Shown in pieces: positions 49,101 to 60,839 of a stretch of DNA of 64,000 bases. Location of the stretch: assembly GCF_051014685.1 (NCBI RefSeq), contig NC_135051.1:16821557-16885556 (forward strand), given 5' to 3'. Made by a program: the position numbers and the translations under genes. The notes below the pieces were generated by a model that was not told the origin of the DNA, did not search any database, and worked only from the letters and a program-made list of their open reading frames with translations. How positions within the stretch are numbered: the stretch's first letter is position 1; each line of letters opens with the position of its first letter. This DNA comes from Ptiloglossa arizonensis (lineage: Eukaryota; Arthropoda; Insecta; Hymenoptera; Colletidae).

Positions 49101-50470
49101 TTTAACGAGGACTCGGTTTATTTAACGATAAAAATATGTTTTTAAGTATCGATACAGTGGTACCGTTGATTCTATATTCGTGCCGGGCGAGTCGCTAAGT
49201 GATCTCGGTAACTTTCCGAGAATCCTATGGTACGAGTCTCGCGAAAGTTTCAACAATGAAGATAATCGAAAACTTGTTACAAGGATCGTGTAATTGTTTC
49301 TTAACAGAGTCAGCCGTAAAAACCGGAATCTCCGGTGGAAACTGTTGGGTTATGTTTGAAAAAAGAAACTAAAAGGCAAACACTCCGGAAGTTTCGATCA
49401 GTTGAAAAGGACTATTAAGTACACAGCTTTTAAGGGGGCTAACAAGCCACCGCAAGTTCAGTGAAGTGTAATTAAATCTAGAGGAGACTGCGTTTAGTTC
49501 TAGCGAAAGGTTACAGAAATTTATCGAGTTCTCGAAAAGTTGTACAACTCCGAAGTCGCCTGAGAACTTAATTACCACTCTATATACATTGCAGAAAATT
49601 AGTTATTTCAGTTAAACTGCTTGTTTGCATAAATCAAGCGTGCTTGAACGAAAAATTCTAAGAGCAACATTCGTCTTCCCGTGTCCGTCCTGCTTGGTAT
49701 CGAGCTGCACTTAACAAATGTTGATGTAACAACACGAGTGAATGCATTCGAACAGGTACTCTAATTTTAATTCCGTCCACTCCGTTGAGAATATTTTATT
49801 TGTTCACTTAATGACCATATTAAGGTACAATAACAAATATAGTTGATTTGTAACCTAACTCAAATTTTGTCTCCACAATGAACTTTCTCATTGCAATTGC
49901 AGGTGACACAGACAGTCCATTACCTTAAACTTCGTGTTTCCAGATTACTCACTCCCTGAGTATAGTACCAAAAAAGGATTCTATGTAATCCTAACTAAAC
50001 TTTTCCCTTTACAATGAATTTTTTCATTGTACATTTTTCTATTCTAGAATTTTTGACGGTCCATTTCTTTAATATCGCACCTGGAGATCCCAAGTAATCC
50101 TAGAAACTTCAAGACGTCGTTCTACCATACTTCGATCAGTATCAAGTAGAAGAATTCATACGTAAGCAAGTTTTCGAACACTTCTTACCAACTCGATAGA
50201 CTTTAATTCAATACTTTCCAATTCCATACAATATTTCTTTCACCGAAACGATCGTATAACCCAATTCTTCGTTCCGTAATTCAAAATCAAAAAACCTTCC
50301 CATAATTCGTCAATACCACACACCAAACAAACCCAATCCCTGAAATAACATCGTTCAACGTTATTACGTCCAACCAACAAACTTTCGAAAACATCTCGCA
50401 AACAACTCTGCACACATTAATATCCACGAATCGTCTTTCCAGTACGCTCCTTCACAATTTTCACCACGGA
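46191..50470. other. Long AT-rich stretch
   Basis: No gene, tRNA or transposon that I can support. A weak duplication with about 135-base spacing (GTAAYCTAACTMAAMTTTT, then ACAATGAAYTTTYTCATTG) lies at 49845-50100. Short frames of 60-95 codons lack motifs. Confidence 0.5.
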
Positions 50471-51492
50471 TCCTAAATTGTCCCATCGTCAACTGTACCT
50501 GTACCGCTCTGGGCGGCAAACTTAAATTTCACTTCGATTGAACTCCAAAGACCCGAAGAAAAGTTCACAGACTCCTCGGGTCCGGGTACCGATAATTCCA
50601 TCGTTCTTAAATCGAGTCCAGTTTGTATATCACGCACCCACGATCGTTCCAATGAATCCAGCTTGTTCCCACACCGCTGGACGCCAACTTGGCCCCAGTT
50701 ACAATGACAGAATCTAACGACGCGTCTTTGGTGGCGGCGATAGCCTTTCGAGCACGTCGCAGACATCCCGATGGGGGCATAATCTGAAACTTCCATTGAC
50801 TGGTTGTCAAGACGCGGAAATCGAAGCAGAAGTCGAGAACAAGTTGGCGGTGTGGCGTATCGCGGCGGTAAAACTGCTCCGGAAACACGGACGGAGATGA
50901 GCACGGCGGGCTGCATACGCGACCCGCCTTTCCCGCGAATAAATTCACCGTACGTGTCTCGAATATCGCGACTGACGGAATCTCTCTCGGTTCCGGTTCC
51001 CGCGGAAGGTGAGAGCCAGTGGTACGGGGGGATCTCCACACCAGAACGAATTTCGGGTCAGAAAGGGGCACGGTTCTCTTCTGCTTTTCTTGCGCCCAAG
51101 CGACGATACCCGACGCTCCCTCGTTTTCCTTTCGTGTCCGGCACCTGACGGGAATATTATAATCGCGAATCGCCCGACCGGGAAGAAAGTTCGCCCGGTG
51201 AGCTTGCATTCTTCGGACGTATCCTCCGCGAAAGAGCGAAAGGGCATGGGATGGGGGTGAGAGGTGATAGAAGTAAAATCGTGGAAACAGTCGTCGGGAA
51301 ATTTTCAAAGGAGATTCAGAGACGCGGCGATTCATCGTTCTCGAAGACCTTGGGACGGACGAGATCGTGTTCTGGAGATATTGTACGTTTTCGTGAGAAA
51401 ATGAAGACACGGTTGGGTTTTTGCTTGTGCGGGAACCATTTCGAAGGAAAGTTATGGAAAGGAATGACAGACTGTGCAGAAATGTAATTTTT
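50471..51492. other. GC-rich island with two long overlapping minus-strand frames
   Basis: A 267-codon frame (50607-51410) and a 188-codon frame (50473-51039) overlap on the minus strand in different phases, and plus-strand frames of 114 and 83 codons are also open. Multi-frame openness points to a low-stop GC-rich composition. Neither translation contains a domain I can defend. Confidence 0.4.
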
Positions 51493-51636
51493 TATTGGGT
51501 TGTTCGGAAAGTTATTTCATTTTTTTTTTTTTTTTGGTGGAAATGAAGCATGATTTTTTTTTTAGAGCGTATGAATATTTGATTAAATTATATATTCTTC
51601 ATTTTGGAAAACGAAATGACTTTTCGAAGAATCCTT
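51493..51636 (+). mobile_element. Mariner-type MITE, copy 4
   Basis: TA then TTGGGTTGTTCGGAAAGTTA, a T-run, GGTGGAAATGAAGCATGATT, the core ending TTCATTTTGGAAAACGAAAT, and a degraded right end GACTTTTCGAAGAATCC. The left terminus is the best-preserved example of the family. The right TA duplication is lost. Confidence 0.78.
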
Positions 51637-52139
51637 TTTTTTTGCTTAGTTATAAGTGGAGAGGGAACTTTGTTTAGGATACTCGCTTTGTGGTCATAGT
51701 GTGCGCGAATGTTTTTATTCGTGGTTTTTTGTTCGTAGTATGTATTGTTGAGAAATATGTACGTGTTTGTCTCTCAGATCTATGTGTGTCGTGAGTTTTG
51801 AAGTTACGAAGGTATTCGTAGCGTTGAATGTTTCGAGGGATCATAGTATCACTCGGTTACAAGAATAACGTATGGTTTTCATGTATCCGGATATGGTAGC
51901 GTTTCTTCGCCAGAAAATAGTATTCTTCGTGTGGAGAAGATAGCTGAGCTGAGTTTGAACGGAACACACTGATGGTGAGCGAGATAGAGATACATATTGA
52001 TTTTTATACATTTGACTCTATCTTCGAATCAATACTATCAATAAATCGATGATATTTTCCCGATAAAAATGAGCCCAAACACGACTTCTTTCTGATTATT
52101 CTATTTTAAAAGAAATAGAATAGAGTCACTCTAACCTAT
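51637..52139. other. AT-rich stretch
   Basis: No supported feature. Confidence 0.5.
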
Positions 52140-52690
52140 TTTAAAACGTGCAATTAATAATTTTCAATACTTCAAACCGACCAATTGCTCGCAAACTAAC
52201 CGTGGTTCTGTTTGAACAAGTTTGATTTAATTAATTACACGAGTGCATTACAAAGCACAATTTCCTAATAATCAGTCCACAGAAACAACAATCACACTCC
52301 CAAACGTGCAATAAATAACTCACAATACTTCAAACCGACCAATTGCTCGCAAACTAACCGTGGCTCAGTTTGAACAAGTTTGATGTAATTAATAACACCA
52401 GTGCATTACAAAGCACAATTTCCTAATAACCACTCCACAGAAACAACAAACACACCCCCGAACGTGCAATAAATAACTCGCAATACTTCAAACCGACCAA
52501 TTGCTCGCAAGCTAACCGTGGCTATGTTTGAACAAGTTTGATTTAATTAATAACACCAGTACATTACAAAGCACAATTTCCTAATAACCACTCCACAGAA
52601 ACAATAATCACACCCATGAACGTGCAATAAATAATTGTCAATACTTCAAACCGACCATTTGTTTCCAAACCAACCGTAGCTCTGTTCCTT
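52140..52690. repeat. 158-base minisatellite, 3.4 copies
   Basis: CAAACCGACCAATTGCTCGC anchors at 52173, 52331, 52489 and 52647 (partial), an exact 158-base period. Units also contain CAGTRCATTACAAAGCACAA and CACTCCACAGAAACAA. Confidence 0.95.
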
Positions 52691-52919
52691 ATCGCAACCG
52701 AGCGTTCGTTGGTACTTATTCCTACTCGCGTATTACGAGACGAATTTGTTCAACGTTTCGTCAAACAATCGGACAAAATCGAGTTCGTACACCCTGTATA
52801 CTCCATCTTCGGCGAATCGGAACCGAAATAGCGTAGCCGCGACGTATTGCTCTAGCAGCGTGGACAGAAGGCCCCAGCCTCCTCGTCGACGAGTCTTTCC
52901 GTTTGAAATTCGAACGAGG

Positions 52920-52927
52920 TATAAAAG
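52920..52927 (+). promoter_or_regulatory. TATA-box candidate
   Basis: TATAAAAG inside a CpG-rich block, preceded by GAACGAGG and followed 25-35 bases downstream by a pyrimidine-rich CACTCTCTCG. An ATG in a fair start context (ATCAATGGGA, 52987) opens an 83-codon frame of unknown identity. The spacing is right for a promoter, but an 8-base match is weak evidence. Confidence 0.2.
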
Positions 52928-53816
52928 GAACGGTATAGCTCGTCCGGTGTACACTCTCTCGTGCCACAACGAACCCGAACCGATCAATGGGAGCGTGTAC
53001 ACCACCGATGCTCGCTGACGACGTCGTCGTGGGTACCCGGAGCGGTTCTCACGATTCCCGAGCCGTCATCGCTACAAATACCGTGTCGTTGATTTCTTCG
53101 GGACACAAGCGAGGAGGAGAAGGGCTCGGTTCGTTGCGGCTCCTCCGTATATTTCTTATTTCTCTTACACGTCTAGGCCGGGTAAAACCGCCCTCCGCCC
53201 GCCACCACCTACCCCCTGTACCTCGGCAGAGTAAATAGAGCGTATTTCTTCTGGAAATGACAGGAAATTCAATAATCCTCGCAACGAGAGATGAAACAGC
53301 GAGGGGGAACGAAGGAGGCCGCGGGAAGAAAGAAAGGAAAAACCTGGAGCGGGAAAAACAGAAGTGGAGCGACAGAGAGAGAACAAGAGAGAGAGAGTAA
53401 GAGAGAATGAGGGGTGGTGGGAGAGAGCGTTAACGCGAGCGCGGAAAATCGACCGTACGAAACCAGGATGCGTTCGCGGGGGGAGGGAGGAAAAAAAAAA
53501 GAAGATATGATATTCAGATTCCCGGGGATATTGGTAGCCCCGTGCAGCCGACACGCGCGTACATAAGGTGCCATCGCGTGCAGCAGGTGCACGGATTACG
53601 AGGCTTTGCGGTCTCGTGTGTTCTTGGGTTACCGGGGAACGAGTCGCGTTTAGAAATACTGGCCTCGCGATAAAAAAAAAGAAAAAAAAAAAAAACAGAA
53701 CCCTCCCGAGAGGCGCGCGGATGTACGATATAAATACTACAGGCGGATGCGAAACTTTCGTATTTGCGTATCGGCCCTTTCGTTTTATCGAACCTCGAAT
53801 GCACGGTTATTTTCTT

Positions 53817-53850
53817 TTTGTGTGTGTGTGTGTGTGTGCGTGTGTGTGCG
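53817..53850 (+). repeat. (TG)n microsatellite
   Basis: About 16 TG units with CG interruptions. Confidence 0.95.
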
Positions 53851-54010
53851 GAAAGTCGCGCACGACATCGAACAGAAATTATTTTACTCGTCGCGGTGAG
53901 TGGACGTGGCGGTTTCTCGATAAATGTGAACGCCTCGGGACGAATGTTCACATTTACGGAGGACCGTTCGTGAAACTCGACATCGCAGAAAGGGGCTGAA
54001 TGCGAAAGAG

Positions 54011-54564
54011 AAAGAGGGACTGAACTTCGATGAAGTTCAAAGGTCACGGGATCGTTTACGATATTGATACAATTATTGTTCTTTTTAATTTTTGTTTTTT
54101 TTTTCATCGTGAAACATTTATCGACGTACTTGCGAGATCTTTCTGATTAAAATGAGACCAAACACTACTTCATTTGGACGATATTTACTCATTTAGCGAG
54201 CGATGTTAACTCGATATTTTTTAGTTATCGAATAAGTCTTTCTTCTGTTCATACTTATCGTAGAACTCGATCAAATGTGCCTTAGAATCGGTAACATATT
54301 TATCGTTCAGTAAATAAGTAAATACGATTTACATTATATTGTGTTTGATCTTATTTTAATTAGAAAAATCTAACAGATATAACGATACAATTTTTATTAA
54401 CAAGAACCAATAATAAGAAAAGTTCATATTTGCATTACTATTGTTTTACCAACGCAAGCATTTATTTCATCGATTAGTGTTACATTATAGTCTATTGATA
54501 GGCATCGTTAAGTGTCATATAAATCGCTCGATTGGTTCCAAGAAAGACCTCCCTTCTAGTAGTA
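54011..54564. other. AT-rich stretch
   Basis: No supported feature. Confidence 0.5.
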
Positions 54565-54995
54565 GGAATGAATTTTTCACATTTATCGTGAACACCGGTT
54601 TCACATTTATCGCGACAACATTGTATTAACTGTGAGAAATAAATTAAAATCGACGAACATATGCTGTAGAAATGAATTAGAAGCGGGAATAAACTTTTCA
54701 CATTTATCGTGAACATCGGTTTCACATTTATCGCGACAACACTGTATTAACTGACAATGTTGCATTAACTGTGAGAAATAAATTAAAATCGACGAACATA
54801 TGCTGTAGAAATGCATTAGAAGCGGGAATAAACTTTTCACATTTATCGTGAACACCGGTTTCACATTTATCGCGACAGCACTGTATTAACTGTGCGAAAT
54901 AAATTAAAATCGACGAACATATGTTGTAGAAATTCATTAGGAAATGCATTGGAAGCGGGAATAAATTTTTCACATTTATCGTGAACAGAAATGCA
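54565..54995. repeat. 121-139-base minisatellite, about 3.5 copies
   Basis: CACATTTATCGTGAACAYCG anchors at 54578, 54699, 54838 and 54971. The second unit is 18 bases longer because the phrase RCAATGTTGCATTAACTG is duplicated, and the third is 12 longer from a repeated GGAAATGCATT. Each unit itself starts with a doubled CACATTTATCG. Confidence 0.93.
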
Positions 54996-55925
54996 ACTCT
55001 ACTTCGAAAATGCATCACTGATGCCTAAAAACGTTTGTATAAACGAAAACTAAATACGTCGTAGTTCTGGAGCCGTACGCATTTAAAAGTTAAGCAACGG
55101 AGCTTTTGTAAAAGTAACGTCGCAAAAAGGAGGAACAAAGGAACGATCTTCGGGATTTAGAGGCTACGAGGGAAACATAGATTCCAGCTTCCAAGCACCA
55201 GGTTGTAAGTCTTTCTCGGGGAGACCGAATTTGCAATTCTCGGCGTTTCTCTCGTCGTACGGGAGGAAAGGTTAAGAAGGGCAGGAGGGGGGGATTGAAC
55301 ACCGTTCAAGAGTGAACATGTCTTTTTTTGCCGAACCGTATAGCCAGAAAATACCGTTGGTATAATATCTCTCGTTTAACGGTGAGTTTCCAGAAAATTT
55401 AGTAAGTTTGAAAAGAACCGTCGAGTTTGGCAAACTGAATCGTTCTTTTCCCCCATAATCTTAAACCGTTGACTTTATACATATATTACGTAAATAACGT
55501 TACTGTCGTTAATAAATAATATAAGTAACTTTACTATCGTTAGAAAATAACATTACTGTCATTACTAAATAACATACATAACCTAAATAATATTACTGTA
55601 ATTAGTGAATAACGTGAATAACGTTACTCTCGTTAGTAAATAATTTAAATAACGTTGGTTAATAATACTATAAAATAACAAGTACACAGACAAATTATCC
55701 AATCTTCCTACTTTTCACGTAATTTTACAGTACCGCTAACAACAACAACGTTACTCAAAACCACACAAGCATTAGGGATTCGTTATTTGCGAGCTCTTTG
55801 GAACAACTTTGTAAATTCACAGCGCTGATTACCACTGACAACCAATAGCGTTCAATACGATAACTGAAGAAAAAAAAGTAAAAAACGGACCAGCTTACAA
55901 CGAGCTGGTAAATTGACAAATATAA
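54996..55925. other. Mixed stretch with short degenerate repeats
   Basis: 55480-55680 is rich in TAAATAACGTTACTGTCGTT-like phrases at about 30-60-base spacing. Otherwise no supported feature. Confidence 0.5.
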
Positions 55926-56165
55926 AAAACACTACGAAATCAATTTATCTCGAGATAAACTCCAAACAATTACAATATTTTCAACCTATCATTTTCATAT
56001 TTTAGGAACACTACGAAATCAATTTATCTCGAGATAAACTCCAAACAATTACAATATTTTCAACCTATCATTTTCATATTTTAGGAACACTACGAAATCA
56101 ATTTATCTCGAGATAAACTCCAAACAATCACAATATTTTCAAACTATCATTTTCATGTTTTCTCC
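55926..56165. repeat. 79-base near-perfect triplication with palindromic core
   Basis: CACTACGAAATCAATTTATC anchors at 55930, 56009 and 56088, period 79, with almost no divergence. Each copy carries the 14-base palindrome TTATCTCGAGATAA. Confidence 0.95.
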
Positions 56166-57788
56166 ACACTACTCCGACACCGTGTCTGTGCTTTCATCGG
56201 AAACCAGATCGCCGAAACTCTTCTTGCCCCCTGTGACCTTCCACCAGCTCCCCAACAGCACCCTAGATAAATCCCGCGCGGCAAGAGACGCATTTACTCG
56301 AGCACCATGAAATTAGAAAATGACGTCACGATGCATTCGCTACGGCCATAATTATTAAATCGAGACCAGATCGTCATCAGGCTGCTGTTACGCTGCCGAT
56401 GGTTCTACGCTTGGTCTCCGGTAACATCAAAGTCGATACCAGTTTCCGAACACCGACGTCGCTAATCGATATCTCAATCTCGCATCTTTTCTTCCTTCCA
56501 CCGGCTCCCACTCCCTCCCTCCCCCGCCCCCTACCCCATCACTTCCTTCCCCCGAATCCACCCACACCGAGGTTCCTTTAAACCGCACGCCCCGGCCACC
56601 GCCGACGAATTCTATAATACCACCCTCGGATCAGTTCTCTCTGGTCCTTACACAGAGCGAGCTTTGGTACCCCTGGTTCAGCAGCGATCGCTAATAAAGC
56701 GCTCGTGAGCCTGCGAACGCTGCAAAGGCAGGAAATCGCACGTTCTCCTTCTGCGTTCGCCAGAAAGGGCGACTGTCACTGATGGCACCGGCAAAGGAAA
56801 AGCTTTACGGTGAGACGGTGGGCTGGGGGGCAGGTAAAGGTGGTGAAGAGGGTGGGGTGGGGTGGTGGGCGGAGGGGAACGAGGAGAAAAAGGATTTCCC
56901 TTTTTCTCGAGGCAATCCCAGATAGAGCGTCCCGGAAAGAGTGGAAATATCGACGCGGATGAAGGACGAACCGAGAGAGAAGAAAAGAGAAAAAGAGAGA
57001 GAGAGAGAGGGGGACACTCGATTGAATATTTTTACATGTATGAGATTTTTATTCCCCGCGATGCGATTGGCCGGGCCGAGCTTCGTCCTTTGTCTTCTCT
57101 TTTTTTCTCCCCTCCCCTCCTCCTGTCGCGCTAAACCACCCCCCACCGACGAGGTACCTACTACCTTCCATCCCCTTACGCGCCGAGACGAGGCGAGAAC
57201 ACCGCGCGAAGGACTTCTAGCCGCTCTTCGGCAACGAAGGGGAGACGCGAAGCTATGCCTGGAAGGTAAACCCTTCGTCGATTTACGCCTCGATCGTCGC
57301 TACATCGAGACATCGAGACCATTTTGTTTTTTCTCCTTTGTCTACCGTACACTGCCTCCCACCACCCCTCTGCACCCACACACCCTGCCTTCGACGACGA
57401 CGAGTTGCCTTCAGGCTACCCAGGGAAAACCTGTGAATTGCTCGCGATGAGAGTACGATGGTACCGCGGCGACGAGCTCTCGACGAATACGAAACGACTC
57501 GGGGATTTTAAACAGGGTTTCTCCACTATTTGAGTAATTCAAAGGACTCATTGATTAATAGGATCGATAGGTATTTACATGGTATTGAGGGGGGAATCCG
57601 AGTGGTTTTTCGAGTGGTTCTAGATTTTTGAACTTTACTCTCGATGTGGGTGCAGCTTTGTTTATGACCACGTGTTGGGGAAAATTATCGGGTTGCCAAT
57701 AAAAATTGGCAAAGAGGGGCAATCATCGACCGAAGGAATATTAAACATTTATCGTTTCTTCCAGTAGCAACTTGTACGAGTTCGATTG
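56166..57788. other. GC-rich island (56200-57500) and AT-rich flank
   Basis: GC-rich with pyrimidine-rich and G-rich patches, a GA microsatellite at about 56993-57012 and frames up to 169 codons. One plus-strand frame beginning at 57040 has a signal-peptide-like start (see findings) but no recognised family. Confidence 0.4.
56850..56869 (+). other. Potential G-quadruplex motif
   Basis: G3, G4, G4 and G3 tracts separated by T, T and TGGT, within a longer G-rich patch (56820-56877). Confidence 0.5.
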
Positions 57789-57927
57789 CATTGGGTTTTT
57801 CGGAAAGTAATTTCGTTTTACAAAATGGGGAATATGTAATTTTATAAAATGTTTATACACTCTAGAAGAATCGTGTTTCATTTGAACAAAAAAATAAAAA
57901 CGAAATGAGTTTCCGAACAACCCAATA
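57789..57927 (-). mobile_element. Mariner-type MITE, copy 5 (reverse orientation)
   Basis: Left end TTGGGTTTTTCGGAAAGTAA, core in reverse (CAAAATGGGGAATATGTAAT, then ATCGTGTTTCATTTGAAC), right end GAGTTTCCGAACAACCCAA followed by TA. The left flank is CA rather than TA. Same length class as copy 3. Confidence 0.78.
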
Positions 57928-57974
57928 GTTTTTGGAAGTAGACGAATGTATAATTATTTATGTACAATGTATGC

Positions 57975-58135
57975 ACTACAAAGTAGGGCAATTATGAACG
58001 TATGAATATTTGTACACTTGTATATAAGTAATTTATGTATTGTGTAGAAATATTCATACGTTCATAATTACTCTACTTGTATATAAATAATTGTATCTAT
58101 ATACAAGAAAAGTAATTATGAACGTATGAATATTT
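57975..58135. repeat. Inverted repeat, 35-base arms, plus an extra direct copy
   Basis: AATTATGAACGTATGAATAT at about 57990 is mirrored by ATATTCATACGTTCATAATT at about 58049. The flanking GTAG/CTAC and GTACAC/GTGTAG also pair, giving a hairpin with a loop of about 24 bases. A third copy in direct orientation follows at about 58112. Confidence 0.85.
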
Positions 58136-58158
58136 ATATACTTGCATGTACGTAATTA

Positions 58159-58333
58159 TACTAAGTTGTTCAATAAGTTGTGTCGTTTTTCCCATTGTGA
58201 AAAAATACCATGACACTTCAACTTTGAACAATTGTAAATACTCGAATACTGTTCGTCAAATAGTAGTGTCATCTTTAGAAAAATAAAACGACGAAACTAA
58301 TAGCGTTGTTTCTTATCGAACAATAAAACTCAT
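58159..58333. mobile_element. Possible second mariner-type MITE family
   Basis: TA then CTAAGTTGTTCAATAAGTTG with TGTCGTTTTT on the left. On the right, read in reverse, TGTTCGATAAG and TCGTCGTTTTATTTTTC with a 15-base insertion between them. Inner ATGACACT and AGTGTCAT also pair. Looks like a short mariner-type element different from copies 1-5. The ends are too diverged to be certain. Confidence 0.35.
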
Positions 58334-59499
58334 ACCTGTTATATTCTCTTAATTTTATAAATATACCCAAGGAATTTTCTTGTACAATAAAATTTCCGTA
58401 TTCACAGTTTTGTATACTTCTCGTAGGGCGGAGATTCTACGCCTATGCAATGGAACAACTCAGCGCCTAAATGCGAGTATCTATGATAAGGATTGAGTAG
58501 AACAAGGATTCACTCATCTTGCCTCTCTATCGTTCAGTTTTCAGGGACTTGACAACTTCAAATCCCTACATACTACCTGTCATCGATGATTCTATGAAAA
58601 GATTAGTTATTCCAAGTCAAACTCCTAAGAAGTGACGAATACCAAAAGGTAGACACTTCTGTGGTTCGTGATCTCTGATCAATGAAGTTACAAACAATAG
58701 TTTCTATATCGAATCTATATCGAATTTATATTCGAAAAGGTAAATTTATTCCAAGTCAAACTCCTTGAAAACGATGGATATCACAAGGTTATCTCTAATC
58801 AATGAAATTAGAAACAACAGTTTCTACGTAGATGTATAATACGCTTGGAATTTATATGGAAGAAGGTGAACAAGCCTAACGAGTACAAACTATTCCAGAA
58901 CCAAAAATGGCCGCGCAACGATAAATCGGGTGACCAGACGTACGCGACAAAACTCAAAGGTACAACGAAGGCGAATCTTTGGGCGTGATTTCCAACAATC
59001 GCAGCTTCGGTGGCTCGCAAGCACCGAAAATAGACTGTGGCCTACAATTGTCGTCCGCGAAAACAGAATTCTGCGCAGCCAAGCTAAACACATATAGCCC
59101 AAATTATTGATTTCCATTGTGCAATTTCGTTCTTCGGTGATCATATGTAATTCCACAATTGGCTTCGACTTTGACGCTGCGAATGCGATCGATGCTTTAA
59201 ATTATCTCAATAGCGATCGTTTCGTATTTTTCATTTCGTTTTCACGGTTGGAGTATAGATATAAATCTAATGAAACAATTAAAATCGCTCGTGACCTCGA
59301 TAGTCGATACTGTCGCTCGAAACCAAAATATTCAATCTTTGCATAATTCCAGAAATAGAGTATTTGCAAAAGCAATGCAAATTGTTTTCTTTTTCTTGGA
59401 TTTCTAGGTATAGTGATAATATGATGAGAACAATAGATTTAGGTTAAATTATTAATCCAATAAAATAAAAATAAAATAATTTTTATTAATTAGTAAAAT
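58334..59499. other. AT-rich stretch with a 140-base duplication
   Basis: TTATTCCAAGTCAAACTCCT, then GATCTCTGATCAATGAARTT with ACAAACAAYAGTTTCTA, occurs at about 58607 and 58747, spacing 140. The remainder, to 59499, has minus-strand frames of 70 and 88 codons without a domain I can defend. Confidence 0.5.
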
Positions 59500-59850
59500 A
59501 AATAAAACATATGTCTCTATCTTGGAATAATTCCACACTCGAATTACCAACAGTAAACCTATAGAAATCAAGAAAATTAATATACGTACATAATTACTTA
59601 TTTAATTCAGTAAATAGTTCCAAGTTTATTTCTTGGAATAATTTCACACTTGAATTACCAACAGTAAATCTATAGAAATCAAGAAAATTAATATACGTAC
59701 ATAATTACTTCTTTAATTCAGTAATCGTTATTTCTTTAAATAATTTCACACTCGAATTACCAACAATAAACCTACAGAAATCAAGAAAATTAATATACGA
59801 ACATAATTACTTATTTAATTCAGTAATCGTTTCGGTAAAATCGTCGTCAA
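59500..59850. repeat. 102-111-base triplication
   Basis: CACACTCGAATTACCAACAG anchors at 59534, 59645 and 59747. Units share AAATCAAGAAAATTAATATA and CATAATTACTTATTTAATTC. The spacing difference is a 9-base deletion in the second unit. Confidence 0.93.
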
Positions 59851-60839
59851 CGATCGATTGATTTTAAAAAGAGGTTCGTTCCGGTGATTCCAATGTTAAA
59901 GATTGCTTAAAAAAAAAATCCACTGTGTAACACTTCCTGCAGATCACCTTGCAAAACGCGAGACAGATCGTCCGTCTCCACCTGCTCGTCCTAACAATCC
60001 AATGGAAAACCTCGGAAGCGTCGTTTCGAGGGGAAAAAAAGCGAAAAAAAAAAACAGAAGAAAGAGAAGAAAAGGGACAAAAAGAAAGAAGAAATCCCGC
60101 TCGATCGTTTCTCTTAAATCACTGTCAAAAAAGCACGTAGCCGGTTGAAACTGTGAAAGAAAACGGCAAGCGACCGTGCCGCTCGGGCGCGCGATATTAA
60201 ATAAAACGACCAGGTCCCGCTTAAAGAGAGGGTCGATCCAGATTTTACAGCGCTTTTGTGCAACTGTAACACGCGGTACACGTACCGGTGGTATCAAAGA
60301 CTCTACGTAGGTACACGGGCGAGTAAAAGGCAAAAGCAACAACGTTTCGCCCCTGGCACGGATTGCATACACGTTCCGCCCGTAAGAACGGATTTTCGTG
60401 CTGCAAGTGGAACGAGCGAACGGTCGTCGGGCCTTCCGTGTGTCCCTCTTTTAGTCGTAACTTTATTGTAACCGGCGGGAATGGCGGAGGGAGGGGAGAG
60501 GCGGAGGCCATTTGTCCACGTCGACGGCGCGGCGTTCAAATCGCCCCGGTTGAATCTTCTCAGAATCGTGCATGCCGCGCTGAGACAATCGGGCGCGGAG
60601 CGTGCGCTTCCGACCCGCTCGCCAACGCTTGCTGTTTTTACGAACCGAACCTTGGGCGTCTCTATAACGCTCGACGGACGAATAAATCATGCGTTTCTTC
60701 TAGCTGGTTCGCTCCAATTGTTTGCTGAAATCTGTTGCGCTCGATGGCTTCGAAAGAGTGTTGGGATTTTTCTTCTTCTTTTTTTTTTGCTTCTTTCTTC
60801 TCGAGTTCACGGAAATAGATGATAATTGTTATTGATTTT
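59851..60839. other. GC-rich island (59930-60730)
   Basis: CpG-rich with an A-rich stretch at 60030-60090 on the plus strand. Frames of up to 142 codons on both strands, none recognised. Confidence 0.4.

Larger units (their letters stand above)
52691..54010. other. GC-rich island, possible promoter region
   Basis: CpG-rich, with frames on both strands (up to 197 codons on minus, running past the right edge). Several A-runs (53490-53500, 53670-53695) and a GA-rich patch at 53370-53430 interrupt them. No recognised protein. It contains a TATA-like site described next and a TG microsatellite. Confidence 0.4.

Noticed and set aside
50473..51410. Minus-strand frames of 267 and 188 codons. A short GY...C.C..W..V..C run in the 188-codon frame faintly recalls a Wnt C-terminal pattern
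   Set aside because: Spacing and most cysteines of Wnt proteins are wrong, two phases are open at once, and no flanking Wnt motifs exist. Treated as chance in a low-stop GC-rich island.
58808..59156. Minus-strand WSPDLS..FWFW segment resembling a transposase SPDL.P.DF..W motif
   Set aside because: Upstream catalytic blocks are missing, the order around the motif is wrong, and only a few residues agree.
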